Of a stretch of 64,000 nt of DNA, positions 9,047 to 17,840 are shown piece after piece. The stretch is from Nocardia takedensis NBRC 100417. Its GTDB lineage: Bacteria > Actinomycetota > Actinomycetes > Mycobacteriales > Mycobacteriaceae. The first letter of the stretch is position 1; each line of letters begins with the position of its first letter. The position numbers and the translations under genes were made by a program. The notes beneath the pieces were generated by a model. The model searched no databases and was not told the origin of the DNA. It was given only the letters and a program-made list of their open reading frames with translations. The DNA lies in contig NZ_BAGG01000040.1 in NCBI RefSeq assembly GCF_000308695.1, forward strand, positions 1 through 64,000, read 5' to 3'.

Positions 9047-10088
9047 GGGCCGCCACCTCCGCGATGCGCGCGGGCGAGGGGGCGGACGGGTCAGCCTCGG
9101 CCGCCGCGTCGGCGGACACACCGTCGGTGGAGGTGTCCGCGGCCACCCGTGCGGCCCCGGCCGTGATCCGCGGGTCCAGCAGCGGGTAGATCAGATCGAC
9201 CGCGAGGTTGACCGTGACGAAGATCAGCGCCGAGACCAGCACGATGCCCTGGACCACCGGGATGTCCTGGGCCAGCACCGAAGTCTGGGTCAGGCGGCCC
9301 AGTCCGGCGCGGGCGAAGACGGTCTCGACCACCACCGCGCCCGCCAGCATGTTGCCGACCAGGACCGCGGCGATGGTGAGGGCCGGAACGCAGGCGGGCC
9401 GCAGCACGTGCACGCGCTGCACCCACCACCGCGAGCCGCCCTTGGCCACGGCGACGTCGACGAACGGCTGACGCCAGGTCGTCTCCAACCCGGCGGTGAG
9501 CACCTGGGCGATGACCGCGCCCGCGGGCAGCGCGAGGGTCAGCGCGGGCAGCACCGTGCCCGCGAAACCCTGTCCGCCGAACGCGGGGGCCAGCCGCCAG
9601 TGGAAGGAGAACAGTTGCAGCAGCAGCAGTCCGGTCCAGAAGGTCGGCACCGCGACGCCCACCGACGGCAGGGCCGCCAGCGCGTCGCGCAACCAGGGCC
9701 GCCGCGCGTAGGAGGCGGTGAAGGCGAGCCCGACGCCGCCCGCGACGGCGAACAGCAGCGCCAGGCCGGTCAGCGCCAGGGTGCTGGGAATCGCGTCGCC
9801 GATGGCGTCGCGCACCTGCTGACCGGTCGCGATGGACATTCCCAGGTCACCGCGCACGGCATTGCCGAGCGCGGTGACGTATTGGTCCCACAGCGGTTTG
9901 TCCAGCCCGTAGCGCGCCTGCATCTCGGCGATGGCGGCTTTGTCCACCGGGGTACCCGGCCCCGCGCCGTCCGCCGCGATCGACACGGGGTCGGACGGCA
10001 GCGCGAACAGCACGACGAAGGAGATGGTGAACGCCGCCCACAGCACCCAGAGGGCTTGCAGGACACGCAGGGCCAGATACCGCGCCAT
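9039..10088 (-). CDS. ABC transporter permease, DppB type
   Basis: A 349-residue membrane permease. The first helix ALRVLQALWVLWAAFTIS and the following RYGLDKPLWDQYV region are typical of DppB/OppB. The EAA-type coupling loop reads VDVAVAKGGSRWWVQRVHVLRPA. At least six membrane segments are visible. The last 40 residues are an unusual Ala/Ser/Asp-rich cytoplasmic tail that most family members lack. The gene starts one base after the substrate-binding lipoprotein gene ends and overlaps the DppC-like gene, so the cassette is translated as a unit. Confidence 0.9.
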   Translation of the reverse strand: MARYLALRVLQALWVLWAAFTISFVVLFALPSDPVSIAADGAGPGTPVDKAAIAEMQARYGLDKPLWDQYVTALGNAVRGDLGMSIATGQQVRDAIGDAIPSTLALTGLALLFAVAGGVGLAFTASYARRPWLRDALAALPSVGVAVPTFWTGLLLLQLFSFHWRLAPAFGGQGFAGTVLPALTLALPAGAVIAQVLTAGLETTWRQPFVDVAVAKGGSRWWVQRVHVLRPACVPALTIAAVLVGNMLAGAVVVETVFARAGLGRLTQTSVLAQDIPVVQGIVLVSALIFVTVNLAVDLIYPLLDPRITAGAARVAADTSTDGVSADAAAEADPSAPSPARIAEVAARG

Positions 10089-10089
10089 C

Positions 10090-11709
10090 TCAGTTCCCGC
10101 TCAACCAGGTGTCGAAGAACTGCAACCGCGCCGACGCCTCGAACTTCAGATCCTGCACCTTGCCCGCCGCGCCGATGGCCTGCGAGAGCTCCACGGTCGG
10201 AATCCACAGACCTTCGTCGAGGACACGCTGCTGGGCGGTGCGGACCAGTTCCAGCCGCGCGGCCGGGTCGCCCGCGCCCAACTGGGCGTCGAGCACGTCG
10301 TCGATCGCCGGGATGCGTTCGCGGGCACTGAGGTTGCGGCCGTCGACGCTGAAGGTGGTGCGCAGGATGTCGCCGTCGGCCCGGGTGGTGTTGTAGTAGG
10401 CCAGGTCGAAGTCCTTGGCGTTCTGTCGCGCGGTCATCTCCGGGGCCGACACCAGGTCCAGCACCAGATCCACCCCGACCTGCCGCAGCTGTTGCTGCAC
10501 CAGTTCCAGGATCGCCTTGTTGCCGCCGAACACCTGGCTGAACAGGACCGCGAAGCTCAGCCGCTGCCCGTCCTTGACCCGGATGCCGTCGGGGCCGGGC
10601 ACCCAGCCCGCGCGGTCGAGCGCGGTGCGCGCCGCCGCCGGGTCGTAGCCGAGTTTCGCCGACAGGTTCTGGTAGCCGGGGGTGGTGCCGGCCAATACGC
10701 TGGTCGCGGTCTTGAACTGCGGACCGAGCACCGTGTCCACGAGCTGCTGCCGGTCCAGGGCGGGCAGCAGGGCCAGCCGGACGGCCCGATCGCGCAGCGG
10801 TCCGCGGGTCACGTTGGGCTGCAACCCGAACGGCACGCCCGGGTTGGCCGCGCTGAGCAGTCGACCGCCCGCCGCCTCCAGCAACGGAACGTCCTGGGGC
10901 AGCGCGTCGCTGATCGCGTCGAGCTGCGCGGAGGACAGGCTGCCGGTGCGCACCCCGGATTCGGGGACGACGGTGAATTCGATGCCGTCCAGGTACGCCT
11001 CGCCCTTGTGCGCGAACACGTCCGAGCCCCACGCGTAGCCCGCGCGCTTGGCCAGACTCGCCGAGGCGTCCTGCTTCCACCCGGTGTAGGTGAACGGACC
11101 GCTGCCGATGTTCTGCCCCGCGCACCGCTGTTCGGCGGTCTTGGACGTGGTGGCCTCGCCCTGGATGCCCAACTGCGGCGTCGAGGACGCCTGGAGGAAC
11201 TGGGCGTTGGGCTTGCTGAACTCGACCCGCGCCGTCAGCGGGTCCACGGCGGTGGTGCCGACGTAGTTGGTCAGATAGCTGGTTCCCAACTGGGTCTTGG
11301 CCGCGCCGAGGGCCAGGATCGAATCGAAGGTGCGCTTGACCGAGTCGGCGGTCAACGGCGTGCCGTCGCTGAAGGTGACCTTGTCGGCGAGCTTGAAGGT
11401 GAACACCTTCGCGTCCGGGCTGACCTCCCAACTACGGGCCAGCCACGGCTTCAGTTCGCCGGTGGCCGGATCCTGGTCGGTGAGCGAGTCCACGATCTGC
11501 CGGGCCACGTAGATGGTCTGGTTGGTGCCCGCCTGGGCCGGGTCCGAGCAGGTCGGAGCCTGGGAGAGGCCGTAGCGCAAGGTGCCGCCGGGCTGCGGCG
11601 GCCCGGCGTCGGCCCCGGTGTTCGCCGTGTCGCTGCCACAGGCCGCCAGGGTCGCGACCGCGGTGACGGCCGCGGCGGCGGCCGCGAGACGGTGGCGGGA
11701 ACGGATCAC
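10090..11709 (-). CDS. Substrate-binding lipoprotein of peptide-type ABC importer (family 5)
   Basis: Extracytoplasmic binding protein of 539 residues from the GTG at 11709. A signal sequence ends in a lipobox (ATLAACGSD), so the protein is lipid-anchored outside the membrane. The SBP family 5 pattern follows: LRYGLSQAPTCSDPAQAG, KPWLARSWEVSPDAKVFTF, and KVTFSDGTPLTADSV. It captures the ligand for the DppB/C/D-like subunits encoded directly downstream. Ligand identity is not readable. Family members bind peptides, nickel, glutathione or opines. A SAM riboswitch upstream of the operon makes a sulfur compound the best guess. Confidence 0.9.
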   Translation of the reverse strand: MIRSRHRLAAAAAAVTAVATLAACGSDTANTGADAGPPQPGGTLRYGLSQAPTCSDPAQAGTNQTIYVARQIVDSLTDQDPATGELKPWLARSWEVSPDAKVFTFKLADKVTFSDGTPLTADSVKRTFDSILALGAAKTQLGTSYLTNYVGTTAVDPLTARVEFSKPNAQFLQASSTPQLGIQGEATTSKTAEQRCAGQNIGSGPFTYTGWKQDASASLAKRAGYAWGSDVFAHKGEAYLDGIEFTVVPESGVRTGSLSSAQLDAISDALPQDVPLLEAAGGRLLSAANPGVPFGLQPNVTRGPLRDRAVRLALLPALDRQQLVDTVLGPQFKTATSVLAGTTPGYQNLSAKLGYDPAAARTALDRAGWVPGPDGIRVKDGQRLSFAVLFSQVFGGNKAILELVQQQLRQVGVDLVLDLVSAPEMTARQNAKDFDLAYYNTTRADGDILRTTFSVDGRNLSARERIPAIDDVLDAQLGAGDPAARLELVRTAQQRVLDEGLWIPTVELSQAIGAAGKVQDLKFEASARLQFFDTWLSGN

Positions 11710-11764
11710 GGTGTTGCTCCAGGTGTTTCGTAGGGTCGATCGGTGGGGATGCGCACGCGCCGGG

Positions 11765-12736
11765 TCACTTCTTCTTCGGCAGGCCGGGCGGGTTGAGCTG
11801 CGAGGCGGGCACCGTCTCGGTCTTGAGCCCCCAGCGGTCGATGACCTGCTGGTAGAGCCCGCTGCTGATGGCGTGCTGGAGAGCCTGGTGGATGGGGCCG
11901 ATCAGGCCGTTGTCCTTCTTGGTCAGCGCGCCGATCAGGCCCTGCAACTGCTCGCCCGCACCGGAGAAGGTCGCGACCAGCTTGGTCTGCTTGGCGGTGG
12001 CGGTGTGGTAGATGCCGGTCGGGTTCGGGCCGATGTAGCCGTCGAGACGACCGGAGGCCAGCGCCAGGTAGTAATCGGTGGTCTGCTGGTAGTAGGCGAT
12101 ATCGATCGGGGCCAAGCCCTCGGCGATGTTCTGCTCGTTCCACTTCACCAGCAGTTGTTCCTGGTTGGTGCCGCTGCCGATGCCGATCCGCTTGCCCGAC
12201 AGGCTCTTGCGGTCCTTGTACTCCAGATCGCTGTCGATCGGCACCTCGAGGGCGACGGTGTCGGTGCGGTAGGTGGCGAAGTCGTACTTCTCCTTGCGCT
12301 CCTCGGTGACGGTCACGTTGGAGATGAACGCGTCCACCTCGCCGGAGTCGATCCGCACGAAGTTCTGCGACCAGTCGGCCACCGTCACCTCGAGTTGCAG
12401 TCCGAGAATGTCGGCGACCAGTTGGGCGAAATCGACTTCGGAGCCGACGGTGGTCTTGTCGTCGGTGGCGTAGAAGCGCAGCGGCGGCGCCGACCCCGAC
12501 GCGCCGGTGACAACGAGCTTGCCGCGATCGCGGATCGCCTGCGGGACCTGCGCGGCGATGCTGTCGACCTTGCCGGTCCTGATCCGGCTGGTCTGCTGCG
12601 GAGACAGGTCGAACTCGACCGAGCCCGCGGGCGTGTTCGTGCCCTCGGCCTCGGGGTCACCGCATCCGGTGACCAGGACCGTGGCGGCGGCCACGGCCCC
12701 GAGCAGCGCGGAGAACTTCCTGATGTGCCTGTTCAT
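11765..12736 (-). CDS. Amino-acid-type substrate-binding lipoprotein (SBP family 3)
   Basis: A 323-residue lipoprotein with lipobox VLVTGCGDP, anchored outside the membrane. The SBP family 3 fold is recognised by IRDRGKLVVTGASGSAPPLRF, GSEVDFAQLVADILG, FISNVTVTEERKEKYDF and LSGKRIGIGSGTNQEQ. It delivers its ligand to the permease and ATPase encoded upstream in the same operon, with a 19-base gap after the ATPase gene. Family 3 proteins bind polar amino acids and cystine. With S-box control, methionine, cystine or a derivative is the likely ligand (inference). The C-terminus ends PPGLPKKK. Confidence 0.9.
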   Translation of the reverse strand: MNRHIRKFSALLGAVAAATVLVTGCGDPEAEGTNTPAGSVEFDLSPQQTSRIRTGKVDSIAAQVPQAIRDRGKLVVTGASGSAPPLRFYATDDKTTVGSEVDFAQLVADILGLQLEVTVADWSQNFVRIDSGEVDAFISNVTVTEERKEKYDFATYRTDTVALEVPIDSDLEYKDRKSLSGKRIGIGSGTNQEQLLVKWNEQNIAEGLAPIDIAYYQQTTDYYLALASGRLDGYIGPNPTGIYHTATAKQTKLVATFSGAGEQLQGLIGALTKKDNGLIGPIHQALQHAISSGLYQQVIDRWGLKTETVPASQLNPPGLPKKK

Positions 12737-12755
12737 CGTGTGTGCGTCCTGGTGC

Positions 12756-13589
12756 TCAGCGGACCCGGGCGAGAAATGCCCTGGTACGGGGGTGTTCTGG
12801 GTTGTCGAGTACGGCGTGCGGCGGTCCCTGTTCGACGATCACGCCCGCGTCCATGAAGATCACCCGGTCGGCGACCTCGCGGGCGAACCCGATCTCGTGG
12901 GTGACGATCACCAGCGCGGTGCCGCCGTGGGCCAGATCGCGGATGACGTCGAGGACTTCGCCGACCAGTTCCGGGTCCAGCGCGGAGGTCGGTTCGTCGA
13001 ACAGGATGACCCGGGGCCGCAGCGCGAGGGCCCGCGCGATCGCGACCCGCTGCTGCTGGCCGCCGGACAGGCGGCGCGGATAGGCGTCGACGAGATCGCC
13101 GATCCCGACCCGGGTCAGCAGTTCGCGCGCCTCGCGCTCGACCTCGGCGCGGTCGCGGCCCTGCGCCGAGAGCGGCGCGAGCGTCACGTTCTGCAACGCG
13201 GTCAGATGCGGGAACAGGTTGAACTGCTGGAAGACGAAGCCGATGCGCGAGCGCTGCTTGCGTACCTCGCGGTCGGGCAGCGGGTACAGCACGTCGCGGC
13301 GCAGGCGGTAGCCGATCAGTTCGCCGTCGATGTGCACGGTGCCCGAATCCAACGCCTCGAGGTGGTTGATCACCCGCAGCAGCGTCGATTTGCCCGACCC
13401 GGACGGGCCGAGCACGGTCACCACCTCGCCGGGGCGCACCGTCAGGTCGATGCCGCGCAGCACTTCGTTCGTGCCGTAGGACTTGCGCACACCGCGCACC
13501 CGCACGGCGGGGCGCGGTTGCTCGGTCCGGGGTTGCTCCGCGACCTTCTCGGCGGTGGCGGGCGGGATCTCGGGGGTCGTGGTCGTCAT
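12756..13589 (-). CDS. Amino acid ABC transporter ATPase
   Basis: A 277-residue cytoplasmic ATPase of the polar amino acid uptake class. Walker A is [12 protein letters not shown], the Q-loop [17 protein letters not shown] is typical of HisP/GlnQ, the signature is [15 protein letters not shown], and Walker B is [16 protein letters not shown]. An extra 30-residue Thr/Pro/Glu-rich N-terminal tail precedes the domain. The insert [20 protein letters not shown] between Walker A and the Q-loop is longer than in most members. The ATG overlaps the stop of the permease gene (ATGA). It works with the permease upstream and the binding protein downstream. Confidence 0.93.
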   Translation of the reverse strand: MTTTTPEIPPATAEKVAEQPRTEQPRPAVRVRGVRKSYGTNEVLRGIDLTVRPGEVVTVLGPSGSGKSTLLRVINHLEALDSGTVHIDGELIGYRLRRDVLYPLPDREVRKQRSRIGFVFQQFNLFPHLTALQNVTLAPLSAQGRDRAEVEREARELLTRVGIGDLVDAYPRRLSGGQQQRVAIARALALRPRVILFDEPTSALDPELVGEVLDVIRDLAHGGTALVIVTHEIGFAREVADRVIFMDAGVIVEQGPPHAVLDNPEHPRTRAFLARVR

Positions 13590-14548
13590 CGGGTGGCTCC
13601 TCGCGGCGCGGCGGTGATCTCGCTGATCTCGAGTCGCACCCGCTGCCACGGGGTCGGCGGCAGTTCGCGCTGCGCGCCCTTGGCGTAGTGGCGTTCGATG
13701 TAGTACTGCGCCACCGACAGGACCGTGGTCAGGATGATGTACCAGACGGTGGCCACCATCAGCAGCGGCACGACCCGGCCGCTGCGGCCGTAGATCACCT
13801 GCACCTGGTAGAACAGCTCGGCGATCGCCATCACCGACACGATCGAGGTGCCCTTGAACAGGCTGATCACCTCGTTGGCGGCGTTGGGCAGGATCGAGCG
13901 CATCGCCTGCGGCGCGACCACCGTGCGGAACTGGCGCAGCTTCGGAATACCCAGCGCCGCGGCCGCTTCGAGCTGACCCTGGTCCACCGAGATCAGCCCG
14001 GCGCGGATGATCTCGGCCGAATACGCCGCCTGGTGCAACGCCAGACCGATCACCGCGGCGGTGAAACCGCTGATCACGCCGTTGACCTCGAATTCGAGGA
14101 AGCCCGGCCCGAACGGGATGCCGATGCTCAGCGTGCGATACAGGTAGGCGATGTTGAACCAGAACAGCAGCTGCACGATCAGCGGGATCGAGCGGAAGGC
14201 CCAGATGTAGGTCCACGAGATCACCTGCAACACCGGGTTGTTCGACAGTCGCGCGATGGCCAGCAGGGTGCCGAGCAGGAATCCGAGCGCCGTACCCCAC
14301 AGGGTCAGTTCCAAGGTCATCTTCAGCGCCGTCAACACCGAGGTCGCCGCGAAGTACTGGCCGAAGGTGGGCCAGTCCCAACCGGGGTTGGTGGCCAGGC
14401 CGTGCACGAACTGCGCGACCACGATCAGCACCAGCGCACTGACCACCCAGCGCAGCGGATGACGCGGGGTCGCGATGCGCGGTGATTCGACCGGCGGCGT
14501 GTCGTCGGCGACCGCGGGTGCGGCGTCAGGGGCGGGCGGCGCGGTCAT
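13586..14548 (-). CDS. Amino acid ABC transporter permease (HisMQ type)
   Basis: First gene of the S-box operon. A 320-residue permease with about six membrane helices. The helix [20 protein letters not shown] and the coupling loop [22 protein letters not shown] are diagnostic, as is [18 protein letters not shown] before it. A 40-residue Pro/Asp-rich cytoplasmic N-terminus precedes the first helix. The ATG at 14548 lies about 45 bases beyond the riboswitch. Only one permease is encoded, so the channel is probably a homodimer. Confidence 0.93.
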   Translation of the reverse strand: MTAPPAPDAAPAVADDTPPVESPRIATPRHPLRWVVSALVLIVVAQFVHGLATNPGWDWPTFGQYFAATSVLTALKMTLELTLWGTALGFLLGTLLAIARLSNNPVLQVISWTYIWAFRSIPLIVQLLFWFNIAYLYRTLSIGIPFGPGFLEFEVNGVISGFTAAVIGLALHQAAYSAEIIRAGLISVDQGQLEAAAALGIPKLRQFRTVVAPQAMRSILPNAANEVISLFKGTSIVSVMAIAELFYQVQVIYGRSGRVVPLLMVATVWYIILTTVLSVAQYYIERHYAKGAQRELPPTPWQRVRLEISEITAAPRGATR

Positions 14549-14592
14549 CGACGACCTCGGCGGTGGCCTCTGCTGCGGATGATCACTGGTTC

Positions 14593-14680
14593 CTCCATCG
14601 GTCCCGGCGGAAGCACCCGCACCCTCGAGGGGGGTTGCTGCGACGTCTACGAGCCAGGTCTCTCGGTCGCTCTGGATGGT
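14593..14680 (-). promoter_or_regulatory. SAM-I (S-box) riboswitch upstream of the two-importer operon
   Basis: Read on the minus strand, the element has the S-box core: CCATCCAGAG at 14679-14670, then GAGAGACCTGGCTCG, the conserved GCAACC at 14638-14633, and GGTGC at 14617-14613. GATGG at 14599-14595 closes helix P1 with CCATC at 14679-14675. This matches the actinobacterial S-box pattern of CATCCAGAG, GCAACC and GGTGC closed by GATG. SAM binding normally turns such operons off. There is no T-run after P1, and the ATG is 45 bases on, so control may act on ribosome access. The call rests on conserved segments read by eye, not a covariance search. Confidence 0.85.
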
Positions 14681-14931
14681 GCGATTCCGCGGGCACGGCG
14701 CCACGGGAACACGAGTCGAGCCGACACAGCATGCGATCGGAGCGCGCGCGGAACAAGGGTAGAAATCAGGGTGAGCACAGGTCTTCCGACTGCTCGCGGG
14801 CGCGCAGACAATTGGCGCGTCGTGGGAATCACGCGACGCGCCGGAAGATAGCCATACCGCAATCAGGCTGTTCACCGGGTTGGCCGGAGTACCGTCCTCC
14901 TCGATCGTGCCCACGACGAGGAGGTTCGAAA

Positions 14932-15627
14932 GTGCCCGCAGTGCGCCGTCTCACCACCTGTGCCGCCTCGGCGGTCGGTGCCCTCGCCGTCCTGCTCGCC
15001 CCGGCGGGCGCGGCCCTCGGCAGTCCGGCGCTCACCGGCGATCGACCGGCCGCCGTCGCGGGGCCGGGCGATCTGCTGGGGGCCTACGAGTCGAATCTCA
15101 ACGCGCTGAAGCAGTTCGGGATGGACCCGTTCCTGTACCCGACGGCCGCGGCCTTCTGCAACGACAGCGCGACGATGGGACTGGTTCCGGCCGTCGCGGG
15201 CGCGGTGCCCGGCCCGTGGCCCAAGACCACCGTTGCCGTGCCCGGACTGGATCTGACCGCCGTCGACGCGGGCCAGACCATGTTCACCTTCGTGCCCTAC
15301 GGCATCTCCCCGGACAAGTCGAGCGCCTCCGGAATGCGGGTGGTGTGGCTCAACCTGTCCACCGGTCGCTCCGGTACGGCGAGTCTCGGCCCGATCGGCG
15401 ACGTCGTCTCCGCGATGGTCCCCACCCAGGTTCCGGCGGAACTGCGCCCCGCCGCCGAGAAGGCCATCCGGGACTTCTTCCTGGCCTCGGTTCCACTCGG
15501 CGGCATCCGCGCCGTCCCCGTCGACACCGGCAAGGGCACCGTGCTCGCCGCCGTCTTCGGGTCGGTGCAGAACGGCGCCCGCTCCTGCTACTTCCTGCCC
15601 ACCGTCGGAGTCACCTCCGTTCCCTGA
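14932..15627 (+). CDS. Secreted hypothetical protein
   Basis: Unrecognised 231-residue protein from the GTG at 14932, which has a clear GAGGAGG site nine bases upstream. The first 33 residues form a Sec signal (VPAVRRLTTCAASAVG, then a hydrophobic core ending AGAALGSPA). The mature part has Cys residues near FCNDSATMG and SCYFLPTVG that could form a disulfide, and a predicted mixed alpha/beta layout. It resembles small exported proteins common in Nocardia and Rhodococcus; no catalytic motif is visible. The gene is divergent from the S-box operon and ends at a strong hairpin, so it is a single-gene unit. Confidence 0.75.
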   Translation: MPAVRRLTTCAASAVGALAVLLAPAGAALGSPALTGDRPAAVAGPGDLLGAYESNLNALKQFGMDPFLYPTAAAFCNDSATMGLVPAVAGAVPGPWPKTTVAVPGLDLTAVDAGQTMFTFVPYGISPDKSSASGMRVVWLNLSTGRSGTASLGPIGDVVSAMVPTQVPAELRPAAEKAIRDFFLASVPLGGIRAVPVDTGKGTVLAAVFGSVQNGARSCYFLPTVGVTSVP

Positions 15628-15645
15628 ACGCGCGGCCCACCGATA

Positions 15646-15674
15646 CACCCGCGCGCGTGTGACGCGCGCGGGTG
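15646..15674. terminator. Hairpin after the secreted protein gene
   Basis: A perfect inverted repeat with 13-base arms: CACCCGCGCGCGT at 15646-15658 and ACGCGCGCGGGTG at 15662-15674, loop GTG. It starts 18 bases after the stop codon. Confidence 0.75.
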
Positions 15675-15793
15675 CGCCGGGATCAGCGCTCTCGCTCTCT
15701 CGGCGGCGCGGTCACGGGCGGTCGCGTCGGGATGAGCGACCTCGCTTTCGGGAGGGCGGTCACGAGCGGGGTGTGTCGGGCTCAGCCCTCGGC
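15672..15793. repeat. Degenerate 50-base tandem repeat running into the crtQ-like 3' end
   Basis: Two full copies and one part copy with a period of 49-50 bases. CGGGATCAGCG begins at 15678, CGGGATGAGCG at 15728 and CGGGCTCAGCC at 15777. Each full copy also contains CTCGCT and later GCGGTCAC. The third copy includes the stop codon and last codons of the minus-strand glycosyltransferase gene, so the array appears to have grown from that gene end. Confidence 0.6.
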
Positions 15794-16960
15794 GACCAGC
15801 GGCCGGGATTTCCAGGTGAGCGCGCCGCGACGGCGGGCCAGATGCGACCGCAGCGAGAGTCGTTGATAGGCCGCGACCCCCACCGGGTGCGCGAGCGCCG
15901 ACAGCAGGTCCGAGCGGGTGGGTGGCGCGTGGGTCTCGGTGGCGCGGGCCAGTAGCCGACCGGCGACCGCGAGAAGCGTGCCCGCGATGCCCGCGCGGCG
16001 GAGCGGTCCGCGCCCCAACAGCGCGGCCGCGGGCGGGAGTTGGTAGGCCAGGGCGGTGAGGACGCCCACCGCGGCGGCCGCGACGGGTGACCCGCCGTAG
16101 GCCGACCACAGCCACCGCGTGTACCCCTGCTCGAGTGCGGCGGCGTCCGGGTACATGCGGGTGCGCGCCGCAGGCCCGGCCGTCACCAGCACGGTGCGGC
16201 GTCCGTCGCGGCGCAGCGCCCGCGCGATGTCGAGATCCTCGGTCGGACTCCCCGCCACCGCCGCGTGCCCGCCCGCCGACCGATAGGCGGCGGTGTCGAA
16301 CACCAGGAATTGTCCGCAGGCCACCGCGGTCGATGAGCGCAGACTCCGGTTCGCCGCCGCCAGCGGTAACGTCGCGGCCCACGACCAGCACAGCAGCGGT
16401 TGGACCAGTGCCTCCGTCACCGACCCCGACTCCTGGCGCGGCCACACCGACACCAGTCCGGGCGCACCGGCCCCGCCGCGCAGCCTGGTCACCGCGGCCG
16501 CGATCGCCCAGGGAGCCAACCGGACGTCGGCGTCGAGGAAGACCAGCACCGCCGTATCGGCCAGGTCGGCCAACCGCGCGCAGGCCGCCGCCTTCCCGGT
16601 CCAGCCCGCGGGCGGCGGCACGTCCGACCGCACGATCAGGAATCGCGGATCCTCGCCCACGATCTCGCGCGCGAGGTCACCGGTGCCGTCCGTGGACGCG
16701 TCGTCCAGGATCAGCACCCGCAGGCGCGGAACCCCGGTCTGGGCGCGCAGATCCGCGAGCAGCCCGGGCAACCGTTCGGCCTCGTCGCGGGCGGGCACGC
16801 ACACGGTGATCGGCTCGATCACCGCAGCGGGGCCCGTCAACCGCCGCGCCGTCACCAGATTGACCAGCGCCACCCCGCAGCCGAGCCCGGCCAGTCCGGC
16901 CCCCGCTCGCACGGTCCGGGTCAGCAGGTCGCGCACGGTCGGTCCCACCACGTTCACCAT
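15782..16960 (-). CDS. Family 2 glycosyltransferase, CrtQ-like
   Basis: A 392-residue membrane-associated GT-A glycosyltransferase. ITVCVPARDEAERLPGLL, the LRVLILDDASTDGTGD motif and the VLVFLDADVRLAP segment (DxD) are typical, with the TEDLDIARAL acceptor-site motif further on. An N-terminal helix and two or three C-terminal helices anchor it. It resembles carotenoid glycosyltransferases of the CrtQ group. It is last in a minus-strand set after crtO-like, cruF-like and lppM genes, 26 bases from lppM. A role in adding sugar to a carotenoid end group is therefore likely. The stop lies inside a repeat tract. Confidence 0.8.
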   Translation of the reverse strand: MVNVVGPTVRDLLTRTVRAGAGLAGLGCGVALVNLVTARRLTGPAAVIEPITVCVPARDEAERLPGLLADLRAQTGVPRLRVLILDDASTDGTGDLAREIVGEDPRFLIVRSDVPPPAGWTGKAAACARLADLADTAVLVFLDADVRLAPWAIAAAVTRLRGGAGAPGLVSVWPRQESGSVTEALVQPLLCWSWAATLPLAAANRSLRSSTAVACGQFLVFDTAAYRSAGGHAAVAGSPTEDLDIARALRRDGRRTVLVTAGPAARTRMYPDAAALEQGYTRWLWSAYGGSPVAAAAVGVLTALAYQLPPAAALLGRGPLRRAGIAGTLLAVAGRLLARATETHAPPTRSDLLSALAHPVGVAAYQRLSLRSHLARRRGALTWKSRPLVAEG

Positions 16961-16986
16961 TCGCACCCGATCGGTCCCGCCCGGGC

Positions 16987-17748
16987 TCAGTGGCCTTCGC
17001 GGACCAGCCGCCACCAGCGGCTCAACGAGAAACCGACTTCGGGGGCGTGCGGGGAAGCGGGATTGCGGTCCATGAAAGCCATCGCGGCCACGATCGCGGC
17101 GACCGCCAAGGTGATGCCGCCGACGATGCCCGCCCAGCCCGCGAACGAGCGGGTGTTCGGGTCGGCGTAGCTGACCTCGGCGCGCAAGGTGGACACATCG
17201 CCGGGCGGCAGCTTCCACGACACCGTCGAATCGTCCTCGCGGTTGCCGTTGGTCTTGGCGACCCGCGCCGGGAACGCCACCGTGAACTGCACGTCCGACC
17301 CGTGCGGCGGCACCGATTTCAGGTCGACGCGCCCGTTGAGGCTGACCAGGTCGCCCGTGCGGACGAACTGGAGCTGGAACATGCCCTGGGTCTGCTCGGA
17401 CAACTGCCCCAACTGCGAGATCTCCCCGAAGGACAGATCCTCGAAGAACACCTTGCTGCCGACGTAGCCGTCCTGGTTGTACTCCTCCACGCGCACCTTC
17501 GTCGCCAGCGACTCCGGCACTTCGAGCTGCGGGCCTTTGTCGTCGGCGCTCGCGGGCACCACCGCGGCCACGATCCGCCCCGACACCCGGTCGTTGGACG
17601 ACACGCCCATCGAGACCTGCACGCGCAGACAACCCGCGAGCAGCGGGACCAGCAGTGCCGCGAGCAGCGCGGTCGCGACTATCCGCCGTCCCGCGCGGCG
17701 CGAGGGGACCGGTGAATCGGACGACGAGGGCATCGGACGTGATCGCAC
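16987..17748 (-). CDS. lppM: LppM family lipoprotein
   Basis: A 253-residue exported lipoprotein (lipobox VPLLAGCLRV) with a C-terminal membrane helix (GWAGIVGGITLAVAAIVAAM) and a short cytoplasmic tail. It belongs to the family of mycobacterial LppM (Rv2171), whose outer domain has a lipid-binding fold and which has been linked to handling of mannosylated lipids in M. tuberculosis. Here it lies between the CruF-like and glycosyltransferase genes. In M. tuberculosis lppM directly follows the GNAT gene, so two carotenoid genes separate the pair in this genome. Confidence 0.85.
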   Translation of the reverse strand: MRSRPMPSSSDSPVPSRRAGRRIVATALLAALLVPLLAGCLRVQVSMGVSSNDRVSGRIVAAVVPASADDKGPQLEVPESLATKVRVEEYNQDGYVGSKVFFEDLSFGEISQLGQLSEQTQGMFQLQFVRTGDLVSLNGRVDLKSVPPHGSDVQFTVAFPARVAKTNGNREDDSTVSWKLPPGDVSTLRAEVSYADPNTRSFAGWAGIVGGITLAVAAIVAAMAFMDRNPASPHAPEVGFSLSRWWRLVREGH

Positions 17749-17840
17749 GGCTCACATCGTGCCAGGCCGGTGGGCGAGAATGCCACGCGCCGGGCGCATC
17801 CGCACGCGGCACGGCGCGGCGCGACTCCCGGCGAGTCGAC

